A stretch of 64,000 nt of DNA from NCBI GenBank assembly GCA_964405825.1, contig CAYOPI010000008.1, positions 11,366-75,365 on the forward strand. Reading direction: 5' to 3'. The position numbers were made by a program, and so were the translations under genes. Of the stretch, positions 44,941 to 53,741 are shown piece by piece (positions within the stretch are counted from its first letter, which is position 1; each line of letters starts with the position of its first letter). The notes beneath the pieces are model-generated. The model searched no databases, was not told the origin of the DNA, and worked only from the letters and a program-made list of their open reading frames with translations. This DNA is from JBHJGM01 sp964405825. GTDB taxonomy: Bacteria; Verrucomicrobiota; Verrucomicrobiia; Opitutales; JBHJGM01.

Positions 44941-46052
44941 AGATCTGCTTCGTCACCACCATGTCGATCGATCGGCATGCGTCGATGAAGCGCAGTTACG
45001 GGATGGGGCCGGTCCTGGCCGAAATGGGCCACGAGGTTTCGATGCTGCTGCAGGACAGCGAGGCCAACCGCGAGCGCATTGCCGAGTGCCCTGGAGTCAC
45101 CCCGATTTACTTCCCGGCCTCCAGCATCACCCAGGAGCGTCGTTTCAAGAAACAGGCGCTGGCCATCGGCCGCTTCGATGTGACCATGGGCAACTCCATG
45201 AGCACGCGCAATTTCGTGCGCCCGCCGCGGGACCAGTCCACGGTCACGCTGATGGAGCACTGCGAGCTGGAGTCGCTTTTTCTCGGGCGCAGCCGTCCCA
45301 AGCGCATGCTCAAGCGCCTGCAGGAACGCGCCAGTCTGCAGGCCTTCAACGGCACCATCGCCTCCAGCGTGTACCTCTTCAACGTCTTCCGCCACCACCT
45401 CTTTCGCATGGGCCTGAAACGCCCGCTGTTGTGGCTGCCTTACGCCTATCCCGAAAACTACCTGCAGGCCGACCCGGCCCAGGTGGCTTCCATCCGGGAG
45501 CGCTACGGCAACAGGAAGCTCCTCGTCAGCCTGGCCACGCTGGTGCCCGAGTACGGTTCGCTCTTCTGGCTGGATGCCCTGCAGCAGCTCAAGAAGAAAC
45601 GCGAGGACTGGCACGCGGTCTTTCTGGGCAAGGGCGAGATCGAACAGGCCAAGGCTTATGCCGAGGCCCGCGGCCTTTCCGGCCACGTCGACTACACCGG
45701 CTTCGTCGCCGAGAGCGTGGTGCCGGCCCACCTGCACGCCTCCTCGGTCATGCTCTCCTACCTCACCGACACCGGCCAGGACTGGGCCCGCTGCCCGAGC
45801 AAGGTCTACCTCTACATGGCCGCGCGAAAGCCCATTGTGACCGCGCCCATCGGCGAGAACCGTGCCGCCGTGGGCACGCACGGCTTCTACTACCAGCTCG
45901 ACAGCGCCGAGAGTGCCGCCGAGCAAATGTCCCGCGCGCTCGATGCCTCCGACGAACCCGTCGACTACCCGCTGGACGACCACAGCTGGGAGCGCCGCTG
46001 CCTGGACTTCCTGGAGTGGCTCAAGTACAGCTTCCCCCAGGTGCCGCTGTGA
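44937..46052 (+). CDS. Glycosyltransferase, group 1-like (GT-B)
   Basis: 371 residues from the ATG at 44937, which overlaps the preceding stop. The N-terminus MKICFVTTMSIDRHASM and a Rossmann half precede the C-terminal nucleotide-binding half with LLVSLATLVPEYGSLF, DYTGFVAESVVPAHLHASS and SKVYLYMAARKPIVTAPIG, the usual GT4 acceptor/donor pattern. The donor and acceptor sugars are unknown. No signal peptide; probably peripheral to the inner membrane. It is followed after 55 bases by another group 1 enzyme. Confidence 0.8.
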   Translation: MKICFVTTMSIDRHASMKRSYGMGPVLAEMGHEVSMLLQDSEANRERIAECPGVTPIYFPASSITQERRFKKQALAIGRFDVTMGNSMSTRNFVRPPRDQSTVTLMEHCELESLFLGRSRPKRMLKRLQERASLQAFNGTIASSVYLFNVFRHHLFRMGLKRPLLWLPYAYPENYLQADPAQVASIRERYGNRKLLVSLATLVPEYGSLFWLDALQQLKKKREDWHAVFLGKGEIEQAKAYAEARGLSGHVDYTGFVAESVVPAHLHASSVMLSYLTDTGQDWARCPSKVYLYMAARKPIVTAPIGENRAAVGTHGFYYQLDSAESAAEQMSRALDASDEPVDYPLDDHSWERRCLDFLEWLKYSFPQVPL

Positions 46053-46107
46053 GCGCATCTTCAGCGTTGCAGGGGCGTCGCGGCGGATTCATCGTCCACG
46101 GCTTCGC

Positions 46108-47175
46108 ATGAGCGCCTCGGCACCAACCAAACCCAGGCACGTGGCCATCGTCTGGCATGGGCTGCCGGCCTACGCCGCTCACCTCATCCGCGCGGCCCTC
46201 GACCGTCACGCCGGAGCGACGCAGATCGATCTCATCGGCACGCGCCCGTCCGTCCCCATCGAGGGCATGGAGGCGATTCTCGGGCGCCCGGTGCACTGGC
46301 TGGAGAGCGCCGATTCGCCGGCCGAATGGAAGCAGATGGGCCTGGAGGTTCCGCAGCTGCTCATCCACACCGGCTGGGCCTACCCGGCCTTCAACGCCCT
46401 GGCCGCCCAGGTGCGGGCCGGCGGCGGCAAGGTCGTCTCCATCGTCGACAACAACTACAAGGGCAACCTGCGGCAGTTCGTGGGCGCCTACGTCTACCGC
46501 TTCAAGTACCGCAGGCAGCACGACGCGGTGATGGTCCCCGGCTCGTCGGGACGCCGGCTGATGCGCTCCTTTGGCCAGCCCGACGACCGCATCTACGAAG
46601 GCGTTTACGGCGCCACGCCCAGGACCTTTTTCCCGGGGCCGCCGCTGAACGAGCGCCCGAAACAGTTCCTCTTTGTCGGCCAGATGATCGAACGCAAGGG
46701 CGTGGACCTGCTGGCCCAAGCCTTTGGCCAGTTCCACGAACGCCATCCCGAGTGGCAGCTGCATGCGTTCGGGCAGGGCCCGCTTTCAGGGCGTCTGGAA
46801 GGCCAGCCGGGCATCCACCTCGAGGACTTCCAGCAGCCTGCGCGCATTGCCGATGAGATGCGGCAGGCCCGCGCGCTGGTCCTGCCGAGCCTCGAGGATC
46901 ACTGGCCGCTCGTCGTTCACGAGTCGGTCTGCTGCGGCTGCGCGCTGGCCTGCACGCAGACCATTGGTTCCACCCACGACTTCCTCAACTCGAAGAACGG
47001 CGTCACCTATCCGCCCGGCTCGTCCGCGGCCCTCCTTCAGGCGCTGGAGAAACTGGCCGGCTGGAGCGAGGCAGACTGGCGCGCCGCCGGCCAGGAGAGC
47101 CTCCGGCTGGCCCAGGGCTACGGCCCGGAGCGCTTCGCCAGCGTTTTCACCGAAATCGTTGAACGCTTCGCCTGA
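46108..47175 (+). CDS. Glycosyltransferase, group 1 (GT4-like)
   Basis: 355 residues from the ATG at 46108; the frame runs further upstream but that part is an overlap with the previous gene and unlike protein. GT4 features are clear: KQFLFVGQMIERKGVDLLAQA near residue 190, LEDFQQPARIADEMRQARAL and the EX7E-like segment LPSLEDHWPLVVHESVCCG. It transfers a nucleotide-activated sugar to the growing glycan. The next enzyme starts 25 bases later. Confidence 0.85.
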   Translation: MSASAPTKPRHVAIVWHGLPAYAAHLIRAALDRHAGATQIDLIGTRPSVPIEGMEAILGRPVHWLESADSPAEWKQMGLEVPQLLIHTGWAYPAFNALAAQVRAGGGKVVSIVDNNYKGNLRQFVGAYVYRFKYRRQHDAVMVPGSSGRRLMRSFGQPDDRIYEGVYGATPRTFFPGPPLNERPKQFLFVGQMIERKGVDLLAQAFGQFHERHPEWQLHAFGQGPLSGRLEGQPGIHLEDFQQPARIADEMRQARALVLPSLEDHWPLVVHESVCCGCALACTQTIGSTHDFLNSKNGVTYPPGSSAALLQALEKLAGWSEADWRAAGQESLRLAQGYGPERFASVFTEIVERFA

Positions 47176-47200
47176 GCCGGAATCGGGCGATTACGTTGCC

Positions 47201-48334
47201 ATGGAGAACATCGCACACGTTGGCATTTCGCTGGTCCTGCACCCGCACCACGGCGGGCCCTACAAGACCGCGATGGACTTCCGCAATGCGCTGGGGGGGA
47301 AGGTCTACGGCTTCGCCCAGGAGCACACCACCGGCGAGACCTGCTCCAACGACCTGGTCGAGTTCATCCACACCTCCAACCTCTTTCGCATCTCGGGGAC
47401 GGCGTATCGCGAGGCCCGTGAACGCATCGCCGCCGCCGGAGCCAGGGTGCTCTCCTGCCACTCACTCTTTCGTGACCACAACAACGTCACCCGCAAGCTC
47501 GCGCAGGACCTGGGCATCGCTTACTGGGTGATCCCGCATGGCAGCATGGACCCGTGGGTCTGGCAGCAGCAGCGCCTGCTCAAGCAGCTGTGGATGCGCG
47601 TGCACGGGCGCCGCTACTTCGCCGATGCCGCGCACGTCATCTGTGCCACCGAGCGCGAGCGCGACAAGGTGCGCGAACGCTACGACGGCCCGAACCTGCG
47701 GGTGGTTTACTGGCCGGTCGATCCGCTGGACACCTCCGGCCAGGACGAAGCCCGTGCCACCTTGCGCGAAGACCTCAAGGTCCCGCCGGAAACGCGTCTG
47801 CTCTTTTACTTCGGTCGCTATCACACCATGAAGAAGCCGCTGGAGACCGTGCAGGCCTTTCAGCGGGCCGAACTCTCCGAGCGCACCCATCTGGTGATGG
47901 CCGGCATCGACTACGACGTCACTCAGGCGCAGTTGGAGGCGGCTGCCCAGGGCAATCCGCAGATTCATGTGCTGCCGGCTGTGTACGACGAGGAGCGCCT
48001 GCGCCTGCTGATCGGCGTGGACGCCTACATCTCCCTTTCGCACCGCGAGAACTTCAACTACACCGCCGCCGAATCCATGACCGGGGGCCAGGCGGTCATT
48101 CTCTCGCCCGGCAACGACCTGCAGCACTCCCTGCCGCGCGATCAACGCCTGGGGTGGCTGCTGGAGTCCAACGACCCCGAGGAGGCCCTGCAGGCCCTCA
48201 AGGCCTTCGATGCCGCCAGCGACGAAGAGGTGAGGACGATGGGCCAGCGGGCCCAGCAGTGGGCCCTGGACAAGCTCAGCTTCGCCAACTTCAAGCAGAA
48301 CCTGCAGACTCTCTACACCGAAGCCACCGGGTAG
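47201..48334 (+). CDS. Glycosyltransferase, group 1 (GT4-like)
   Basis: 377 residues from the ATG at 47201; the open frame upstream overlaps the previous gene in another frame and was excluded. GT4 signature segments are RLLFYFGRYHTMKKPLETVQ near residue 200 and the donor-site region LSHRENFNYTAAESMTGGQ near 285, which has the Glu-X7-Glu layout. It is the last gene of the polysaccharide run and converges on guaD with a 17-base gap. Specificity is unknown. Confidence 0.85.
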   Translation: MENIAHVGISLVLHPHHGGPYKTAMDFRNALGGKVYGFAQEHTTGETCSNDLVEFIHTSNLFRISGTAYREARERIAAAGARVLSCHSLFRDHNNVTRKLAQDLGIAYWVIPHGSMDPWVWQQQRLLKQLWMRVHGRRYFADAAHVICATERERDKVRERYDGPNLRVVYWPVDPLDTSGQDEARATLREDLKVPPETRLLFYFGRYHTMKKPLETVQAFQRAELSERTHLVMAGIDYDVTQAQLEAAAQGNPQIHVLPAVYDEERLRLLIGVDAYISLSHRENFNYTAAESMTGGQAVILSPGNDLQHSLPRDQRLGWLLESNDPEEALQALKAFDAASDEEVRTMGQRAQQWALDKLSFANFKQNLQTLYTEATG

Positions 48335-48351
48335 GGCAGGGGCCGACGTCC

Positions 48352-49668
48352 TCAGGCGCGTCGATAGACCTCCAGGCCATTTAATACCGTTTGGTCTATA
48401 ATTGTCTCGTAGTGTCCCCGGTCCTCCTTTCCCGACTGGACCAACTCTGCCAGAACTATTTCTGCGTCAGCAGCTTGTGTTTTGGCTGTGGTATCGCAAA
48501 CGAGGATAAACGAAGCTTCCATCTCCGGATTCAGATTGCCGGTTCGATCGCCAAGCCCCAACAGATCCGCACCGGCCCGAGTCGCACGGTAGAGGGCGCG
48601 CGTCCAGGTGGCCTCGTCGTTTCCGGCCTCCCCGTTCTGGGAGACAAACGAACCCATGACGTCAAACATTGAGAGGTACGGACCCCCGCCGATGTCACTG
48701 GCCAGCGCCCACCGAATCCCCTCGGCATCGGCCCGGCGGAAATCAAAGAGCCCCGAGCCCAGTCCGCGCTGGTCAATGGGTGCGTTGGAGGTCGGGCAAT
48801 GCGTGATCGCCGTGTCGGTCTCGCGCAGCAGCGCCCACTCACTGTCCTCCAGGTGAAGGCAATGGCCCATCAGGGTACGGGGACCCAGCAGGCCGCAGCG
48901 GCGGTAGATTTCCGTATAGGTGTCTACGTCCTCGAAGCCCTCCAGACCGTGGTAGATTCCCAGCACCCAGGCGATCTCCTGGGGTGTCTCGTCGAGGTGG
49001 GTCTGAATCCAGCCGGCGTGAGCGTGCGCCAGCGCGGCTGCCTCGCGCATCAGTTCGGGGTGCGCCATCGGGGCAAAGCGCGGAGAAACGATGTAGCGCG
49101 CACCAAAGCGCTCCCGTAGCGCGCGCACACCTTCCAGCAATTCGGACGGGTCGCGGCAAAGGGTCTGCGGGCCGTGCATCGACATCAGCGCGTTGCCGAT
49201 CCTGAAGTGCCCGCGTGCCTGTTCGAGGGCGATGGCAGCCGCTTCCGGATGGACCGAACTGTAGCAGGCTCCGCCGATGGTGCCGACGCAGAGGATGCGC
49301 TTCCAGAAAACCTCGGCCTCGGCGCGGGCGTAGGCGGGGTCGGCGAAGCGGGCTTCCTGCGGAAAGGTGTAGGAGTCCAGCCATTCCAGCAGCGACGTCT
49401 TGGGTGCCTCGCGCACGTGGTCCTGCACCCAGTGAAAGTGCGTGTCGAAGAAGCCGGGCAGCAGCCATTGCGTGCGGTGGTCCTGAACGTCCGTGTCCGG
49501 TCCTTCGTGGGTGGCGCGAATCGCCTTGGCCGGGCCCACGCCGAGGATGCGCGAGGGCTCACTTCCGTTCGGTCGGTTCCAGGCGAGGGCGCCTTCGGCA
49601 AAGCAGTCGCAGCGGGTGTCCGAGATCGGGTTGAGGACGCGGGCCAGGGTGATGACGTCGGCAGGCAC
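48352..49668 (-). CDS. guaD: Guanine deaminase
   Basis: 438 residues from the GTG at 49668; upstream in-frame sequence overlaps the aminotransferase gene. Amidohydrolase metal motifs are present: PGFFDTHFHW with HxH, WIQTHLDE, MGHCLHL and ASDIGGG with the catalytic Asp. Length and the PGFFDTHFH sequence fit guanine deaminases, which convert guanine to xanthine and ammonia. A related activity such as 8-oxoguanine deamination is an alternative. It is the last gene of the purine run, 40 bases after the aminotransferase stop. Confidence 0.88.
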   Translation of the reverse strand: MPADVITLARVLNPISDTRCDCFAEGALAWNRPNGSEPSRILGVGPAKAIRATHEGPDTDVQDHRTQWLLPGFFDTHFHWVQDHVREAPKTSLLEWLDSYTFPQEARFADPAYARAEAEVFWKRILCVGTIGGACYSSVHPEAAAIALEQARGHFRIGNALMSMHGPQTLCRDPSELLEGVRALRERFGARYIVSPRFAPMAHPELMREAAALAHAHAGWIQTHLDETPQEIAWVLGIYHGLEGFEDVDTYTEIYRRCGLLGPRTLMGHCLHLEDSEWALLRETDTAITHCPTSNAPIDQRGLGSGLFDFRRADAEGIRWALASDIGGGPYLSMFDVMGSFVSQNGEAGNDEATWTRALYRATRAGADLLGLGDRTGNLNPEMEASFILVCDTTAKTQAADAEIVLAELVQSGKEDRGHYETIIDQTVLNGLEVYRRA

Positions 49669-49708
49669 GGCGGGACATCCGTACGCACTTCCGCGCCGAT
49701 GCCAAGCC

Positions 49709-51001
49709 CTAGCTAAGCGTTGAAAGCTCGGCCGGGGCGGCGGCGGCCTGCGTTTGGGCCGGTTGCCGGGCCTGGTCGTAGACCGCCATGGCGGCGGCGG
49801 CGGGGTCGGGGTCCAGCGGCGTGAAACCGTGGCGGCGCAGGGCACTGGCCAGCGCACTGAGCGTGACCAGAATGGCCTGCTCGCGGCAGTTGTAGCCCAT
49901 CGTGCCGATGCGCCAGATCTTGCCGTGGAGCGGGCCGAAAGAGGTGCCGATCTCGATGCCGTAGCGGTGGAGCAGTTCGCTGCGGAGGGCTTCGCCATCG
50001 ACGCCCTCGGGGATGTAGACCCCCACCACGTTGTTCATCTTCGAGGACAAGTCGCCGAAGAAACGCAGGCCGATGGCCTCCAGGCCCGCCATCATGGCAC
50101 GCCCGCCCAAGTCGTGACGCGCGACGCAGTTGGCGATGCCTTCCTGTAAGGCGATGCGGGCACACTCGCGCGCGCAGTAAAGCATCGAGGTGGCCTCGGT
50201 GTGGTGGTTGAGGCGCTGCTGGCTCCAATAGGCCATGATCATGGACAGGTCCAGGTAGTTGGACTGGATCTTGGGCCCTTCGCCAGGGACGAAGCCCGCT
50301 GGGCGAATGCCTTCCTCGATGTGCCAGCGACGCTTGATGATGGAGGCGACCTTGTCATTGAGCGTGATGGGCGCCGAACCGGAGGGACCGCCGAGGCACT
50401 TCTGCAGGCCGCCGCTGACCACGTCCAGCTCCCAGGCGTCCACGGGCAGGGCGTTGCCGACGATGGAGGCGGTGCAGTCCACGTAGCAGAGTGCGTCGTG
50501 TTCGTGGCAGATGCGTCCGAAGAAGTCCAGCGGCTGGTTCATCGTGGTGGAGGTGTCTCCCTGGCAGACCGCCACGAGTTTGGGCCGATGCTCCTTGAGG
50601 GCGGCCTCGAGGTCCTCGGGCGTGAAGACCTGCCCCCATTCCTTCTGGATGACCGTCACGTCGGCGCCGCAGCGCAAAGAAATCTCCTTCAAGAGCTGGC
50701 CAAAGCGCCCGAAGCTGGGCACCAGCACGCGTTCGCCGGGTTCAACCAGAGAGCAAATGGCCGCCTCGATGCCCGCGCGCGAGGTGCCGTCAATCAGGAA
50801 GGTCCAGCGGTTCTCGGTCTCGAAAACGCCGCGGTACAGCTCCATGACCTCGTTCATCATCCCGGTGAAGGCCGGGTCGTACTGGCCCAGAAGCTGGGCC
50901 GACATCGCGCGCAGGACACGCGGGTCGGCGTTGATCGGGCCCGGGCCCATCAGGAGGCGCTCGGGTGGGTTCACTTGGTCAAAGGGTACAGACACGGCCA
51001 T
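49709..51001 (-). CDS. pucG: (S)-ureidoglycine--glyoxylate aminotransferase (PucG-like)
   Basis: 430 residues from the ATG at 51001. Class V PLP aminotransferase features: LLMGPGPINADPRVLRAM, LIDGTSRAGIEAAICSL, DCTASIVGNALPVDAW and the PLP lysine in SGGLQKCLGGPSG. It belongs to the alanine-glyoxylate/serine-pyruvate aminotransferase group. In a purine cluster beside allantoate amidohydrolase its likely reaction is ureidoglycine plus glyoxylate to oxalurate plus glycine, as for PucG; a plain alanine-glyoxylate aminotransferase remains possible. A promoter-like region with an inverted repeat lies immediately upstream. Confidence 0.85.
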   Translation of the reverse strand: MAVSVPFDQVNPPERLLMGPGPINADPRVLRAMSAQLLGQYDPAFTGMMNEVMELYRGVFETENRWTFLIDGTSRAGIEAAICSLVEPGERVLVPSFGRFGQLLKEISLRCGADVTVIQKEWGQVFTPEDLEAALKEHRPKLVAVCQGDTSTTMNQPLDFFGRICHEHDALCYVDCTASIVGNALPVDAWELDVVSGGLQKCLGGPSGSAPITLNDKVASIIKRRWHIEEGIRPAGFVPGEGPKIQSNYLDLSMIMAYWSQQRLNHHTEATSMLYCARECARIALQEGIANCVARHDLGGRAMMAGLEAIGLRFFGDLSSKMNNVVGVYIPEGVDGEALRSELLHRYGIEIGTSFGPLHGKIWRIGTMGYNCREQAILVTLSALASALRRHGFTPLDPDPAAAAMAVYDQARQPAQTQAAAAPAELSTLS

Positions 51002-51012
51002 TCACGGGTTCA

Positions 51013-51051
51013 GTTCAGTCATTGTACGCAGGCGCGTCGCGTTGACTGAAC
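51013..51051 (-). promoter_or_regulatory. Predicted promoter with overlapping inverted-repeat operator for pucG-guaD
   Basis: GTTCAGTCA (51013-51021) and TGACTGAAC (51043-51051) form a perfect 9-bp inverted repeat with a 21-base spacer. On the minus strand the spacer carries TACAAT (51026 down to 51021) as a -10 box, with a weak TTCAGT -35 (51050-51045) 18 bases upstream. The repeat arms therefore cover the -35 region and the predicted transcription start, the arrangement expected for a repressor operator. The half-site GTTCAGTC recurs at 55514-55521 upstream of uricase. Confidence 0.5.
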
Positions 51052-51073
51052 AAAATTAACCACCGGGGCGTTT

Positions 51074-51098
51074 CCGCAAGGGCATGCCCGCGGTTTTT
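51074..51098 (+). terminator. Plus-strand terminator-like hairpin between allB and pucG
   Basis: CCGC (51074-51077) and GGG (51080-51082) pair with CCC (51087-51089) and GCGG (51090-51093), with an AA bulge and a CATG loop, followed by five T residues on the plus strand (51094-51098). The flanking genes are on the minus strand, so if functional it would end an antisense transcript. Confidence 0.35.
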
Positions 51099-51138
51099 GC
51101 GACGGCTGAAGCAGGATCGATGCACCGGAGGGAAGGGT

Positions 51139-52488
51139 TCAGGCCGGGGTTCGGGGTTTGAGGAGGCATCCCGCAGGCTCGCCGACCCCCTCACCGTCCA
51201 GGGCGACCGTTGCTCCGCGCAGAAAAACGCGGCGGACCGCTCCGATCCTCATCCCCACATAAGGGGAGTGCGGATGCCTGTAAGCCAGGGACTCGCGCGT
51301 GATCGCCTCGGATGCCGACGGGTCATAGAGCAGGCAATCGGCATCGGCGCCCACGGTCAGACCGGCCTTGCGATCGCTCAAGGAGAGCCGTTGGGCCGGG
51401 GCGGTCGCGGCGACCTCGGTCAGCCGCGGCAACGGACACAGGTCCCTGGCGAAATGGGCCTGCAGGAGCAGGGTCCAGGCATGTTGCAGGCCGGAAATCC
51501 CGCCCCAGGCCTGGCCAAAGCTCTCGACGTCCTTGAGGTCCCAGGGCGAGGGTGAGTGGTCGCTGCCGACGGTCTGAATGCGCCCGAGGCGGAGGCGTTC
51601 CCAGAGGGCCTCGCGAGCCTCCTTGTGGCGGATGGGGGGAGCGCACTTGGCCACGGGGCCCAGCTGCTCGACATCGTCGAGGGTCAGCGTGAGGTAATGG
51701 GTGCAGGTTTCGCAGGTGACATCGACGCCGTCTTGCTGATATTTCACTATCAAATCCAAGCCTTCCGGGCAACTGACGTGGACGATGTGGACCTTGCAGC
51801 CGGTTTCGCCCGCCAGGTCGAGCGCGCTGCGGATGGCCTCCAGCTCGGCTTCGCGGGGGCGCCCCGCCTCGAAGCCCGCCGGGGTGTCCGGATGACCACG
51901 GGCGGCCTCGCGGTCGAGCACCGAAGGGGCTTCGGCATGAATGGCCAGGGGCAGGCCGGTGCGGGCAATGGCCTGCATTCCGGCCTTCAGGACGGCCGCG
52001 TCGCTGTGGGCGAAGTCTTCGGTTCCGCTGGGTGACATGAAGGCCTTGAAGCCGATGACCCCGCCGCTGGCGAGGGCCTCGAGGTGGTCGAGGTTGTCCG
52101 GCACGAGGCCGCCCCAAAGGGCGAAGTCCACCCGCGACTGGCCTTCGGCGGCGGTCACCTTCCGGGTGAGGGCCTCGGGGGTGTTCGTCGGCGGGACGGC
52201 GTTGAGGGGCATTTCGACAACCGTGGTCACGCCCCCGAGGGCGGCTGCGCGGCTGCCGGTGTCCCAGCCTTCCCAATGCGTGCGCCCGGGCTCGTTGAAA
52301 TGCACATGCGCGTCGACCATGCCGGGCAGGAGCCAGGCCCCCTGGCCGTCGATGACGTTGGCGGAGCCGGGCGGGTCACGGTCGTCGAGCGCGGCGAAGC
52401 GCCCCTGGGCCAGGCGCACGTTGACGGGTCCGGCACCGCCGGGCCGGCGGACGTTCGTGAGCAAGGTCTCCCTGGAGCTGGCGGCCAT
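51139..52488 (-). CDS. allB: Allantoinase
   Basis: 449 residues. Cyclic-amidohydrolase signatures: LLPGMVDAHVHFNEPGR with HxH, the carbamylated Lys in GVIGFKAFMSPSG, IHAEAPSVLDREAA, VHIVHVSCPEGLD and GSDHSPSPWDLK with the catalytic Asp. FNEPGRTHWEGW is characteristic of allantoinase. It opens the allantoin ring to give allantoate. The ATG lies three bases after the allC stop, so the two are tightly coupled. A 137-base gap with promoter-like signals separates it from pucG. Confidence 0.92.
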   Translation of the reverse strand: MAASSRETLLTNVRRPGGAGPVNVRLAQGRFAALDDRDPPGSANVIDGQGAWLLPGMVDAHVHFNEPGRTHWEGWDTGSRAAALGGVTTVVEMPLNAVPPTNTPEALTRKVTAAEGQSRVDFALWGGLVPDNLDHLEALASGGVIGFKAFMSPSGTEDFAHSDAAVLKAGMQAIARTGLPLAIHAEAPSVLDREAARGHPDTPAGFEAGRPREAELEAIRSALDLAGETGCKVHIVHVSCPEGLDLIVKYQQDGVDVTCETCTHYLTLTLDDVEQLGPVAKCAPPIRHKEAREALWERLRLGRIQTVGSDHSPSPWDLKDVESFGQAWGGISGLQHAWTLLLQAHFARDLCPLPRLTEVAATAPAQRLSLSDRKAGLTVGADADCLLYDPSASEAITRESLAYRHPHSPYVGMRIGAVRRVFLRGATVALDGEGVGEPAGCLLKPRTPA

Positions 52489-52491
52489 CGC

Positions 52492-53733
52492 TCAGGAAAC
52501 CGCGTTGGGCGAGAGCGCGCGGGCGGCTTCGAGCACGCCCTCGCGGAAGGCTTCGAAGGCAGCCTGCAGGTCAGCTGGTTCGACGTGTTCCTCCGGGCAG
52601 TGGCTGAGGCCCTCGCGGCAACGCACAAAGAGCATCCCCACCGGACAGGCCAGCGAGAGGGCGACGGCATCGTGTCCGGCACCACTGGGCAGCAGGGGCA
52701 CGGAGGCCTGACGTTTCTCCAGGACGGTCTCGAAGGCCTCGCGCAGGCGCGGATCGCAGGCCACGGCGGGCTGGCTCTGGCGGAAGATCCACTCGGACTG
52801 CAGTTCGCGGCGCCTGGCGATCGCGCGGAAGTGTTCCTCCAGCCAGGAGAGGGCGCGTTCGAGTTCGGGTCCGACCGGGTGCCGGGCGTCCAATGAGCAC
52901 TCGACCCGCCCGGGAATGACGTTGCTGGCCCCCGGGGTGATGGTCAGCTGGCCGACGGTGGCGCGCAGGTCGGGAAACTTCTGCGGGGCCTTTTCAACGA
53001 AGGCGAGCCATTCGACCGCGCCGGCGAGGGCGTCACGGCGCAGGTGCATCGGCACGGTGCCAGCATGCCCCGCCTGACCCTGCAGCGAGAGGGCAATCCG
53101 CGTCTGGGCGGCGATGGCGGTGACCACCCCGCAGGGCAGATCGCGCTCCTGAAGGACGGGCCCCTGCTCGATGTGCGCTTCGAGGTAGGCGGCCAGTGGC
53201 GGCCTTGGGCTGGCGATGACCAGCTCATCGGGATTGGTGCCCCACTGTCGGAGAACTTCGGCGAGAGAGTGGCCGTCGGCGTCCCGAAGTTCGAGCCAGT
53301 CAGGCTGAAAGCTGCCGGCCACGTAGCTGCTGCCCAGGTAGGCGGTTTGAAAGCGCAGGCCTTCCTCGTCGGAAAAGCCCACGACCTCGGGCACGGGTCC
53401 GCCCAGGGCCGAGATCTCCTCGCCGACGGTTTCCAGCGCCTGCAGGGCCAGGAGGAAGCCCATTGCGCCGTCGAAGTGGCCGGCGTCACGCACCGTGTCC
53501 AGGTGAGAGCCCATCAGAAGGCGCGGCCGGGTATCCTCCGCATCGGCGCGCAGGCGGATGAAGACGTTGCCCAGCGCGTCCCAGCGCAGGTGGAAACGCT
53601 CCGGGTCGAGCCAGCCCGCAATCGTCTCGTGACAGCGCCGCAAGGCCGGGGTGAGGAAGGCCCGGGTCAGCCCCGGACCATCGCTGATCGCCGCCAGTTC
53701 CCGCAGCCGGATCTCGAGGGTGGATTCGGACAT
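52492..53733 (-). CDS. allC: Allantoate amidohydrolase (M20-family Zn hydrolase)
   Basis: 413 residues from the ATG at 53733; an in-frame start at 53772 would overlap the HIU hydrolase gene by 31 bases and add a non-conserved stretch. The M20 metal site is visible in MGSHLDTVRDAGHFDGAMG and FSDEEGLRF, with EAHIEQGPVLQ and the C-terminal LPSGAGHDAVALS. N-carbamoyl-amino-acid hydrolases share this fold; the surrounding uricase and allantoinase genes favour allantoate as substrate, giving ureidoglycine, CO2 and ammonia. It sits between HIU hydrolase and allantoinase in the operon. Confidence 0.88.
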   Translation of the reverse strand: MSESTLEIRLRELAAISDGPGLTRAFLTPALRRCHETIAGWLDPERFHLRWDALGNVFIRLRADAEDTRPRLLMGSHLDTVRDAGHFDGAMGFLLALQALETVGEEISALGGPVPEVVGFSDEEGLRFQTAYLGSSYVAGSFQPDWLELRDADGHSLAEVLRQWGTNPDELVIASPRPPLAAYLEAHIEQGPVLQERDLPCGVVTAIAAQTRIALSLQGQAGHAGTVPMHLRRDALAGAVEWLAFVEKAPQKFPDLRATVGQLTITPGASNVIPGRVECSLDARHPVGPELERALSWLEEHFRAIARRRELQSEWIFRQSQPAVACDPRLREAFETVLEKRQASVPLLPSGAGHDAVALSLACPVGMLFVRCREGLSHCPEEHVEPADLQAAFEAFREGVLEAARALSPNAVS

Positions 53734-53741
53734 GGCCGGGG

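Noticed and set aside
48352..49998. Longer guanine deaminase reading frame starting at 49998
   Set aside because: The first 110 codons overlap pucG in another frame and are Pro/Arg/Ser-rich; homology-like sequence starts at the GTG at 49668.
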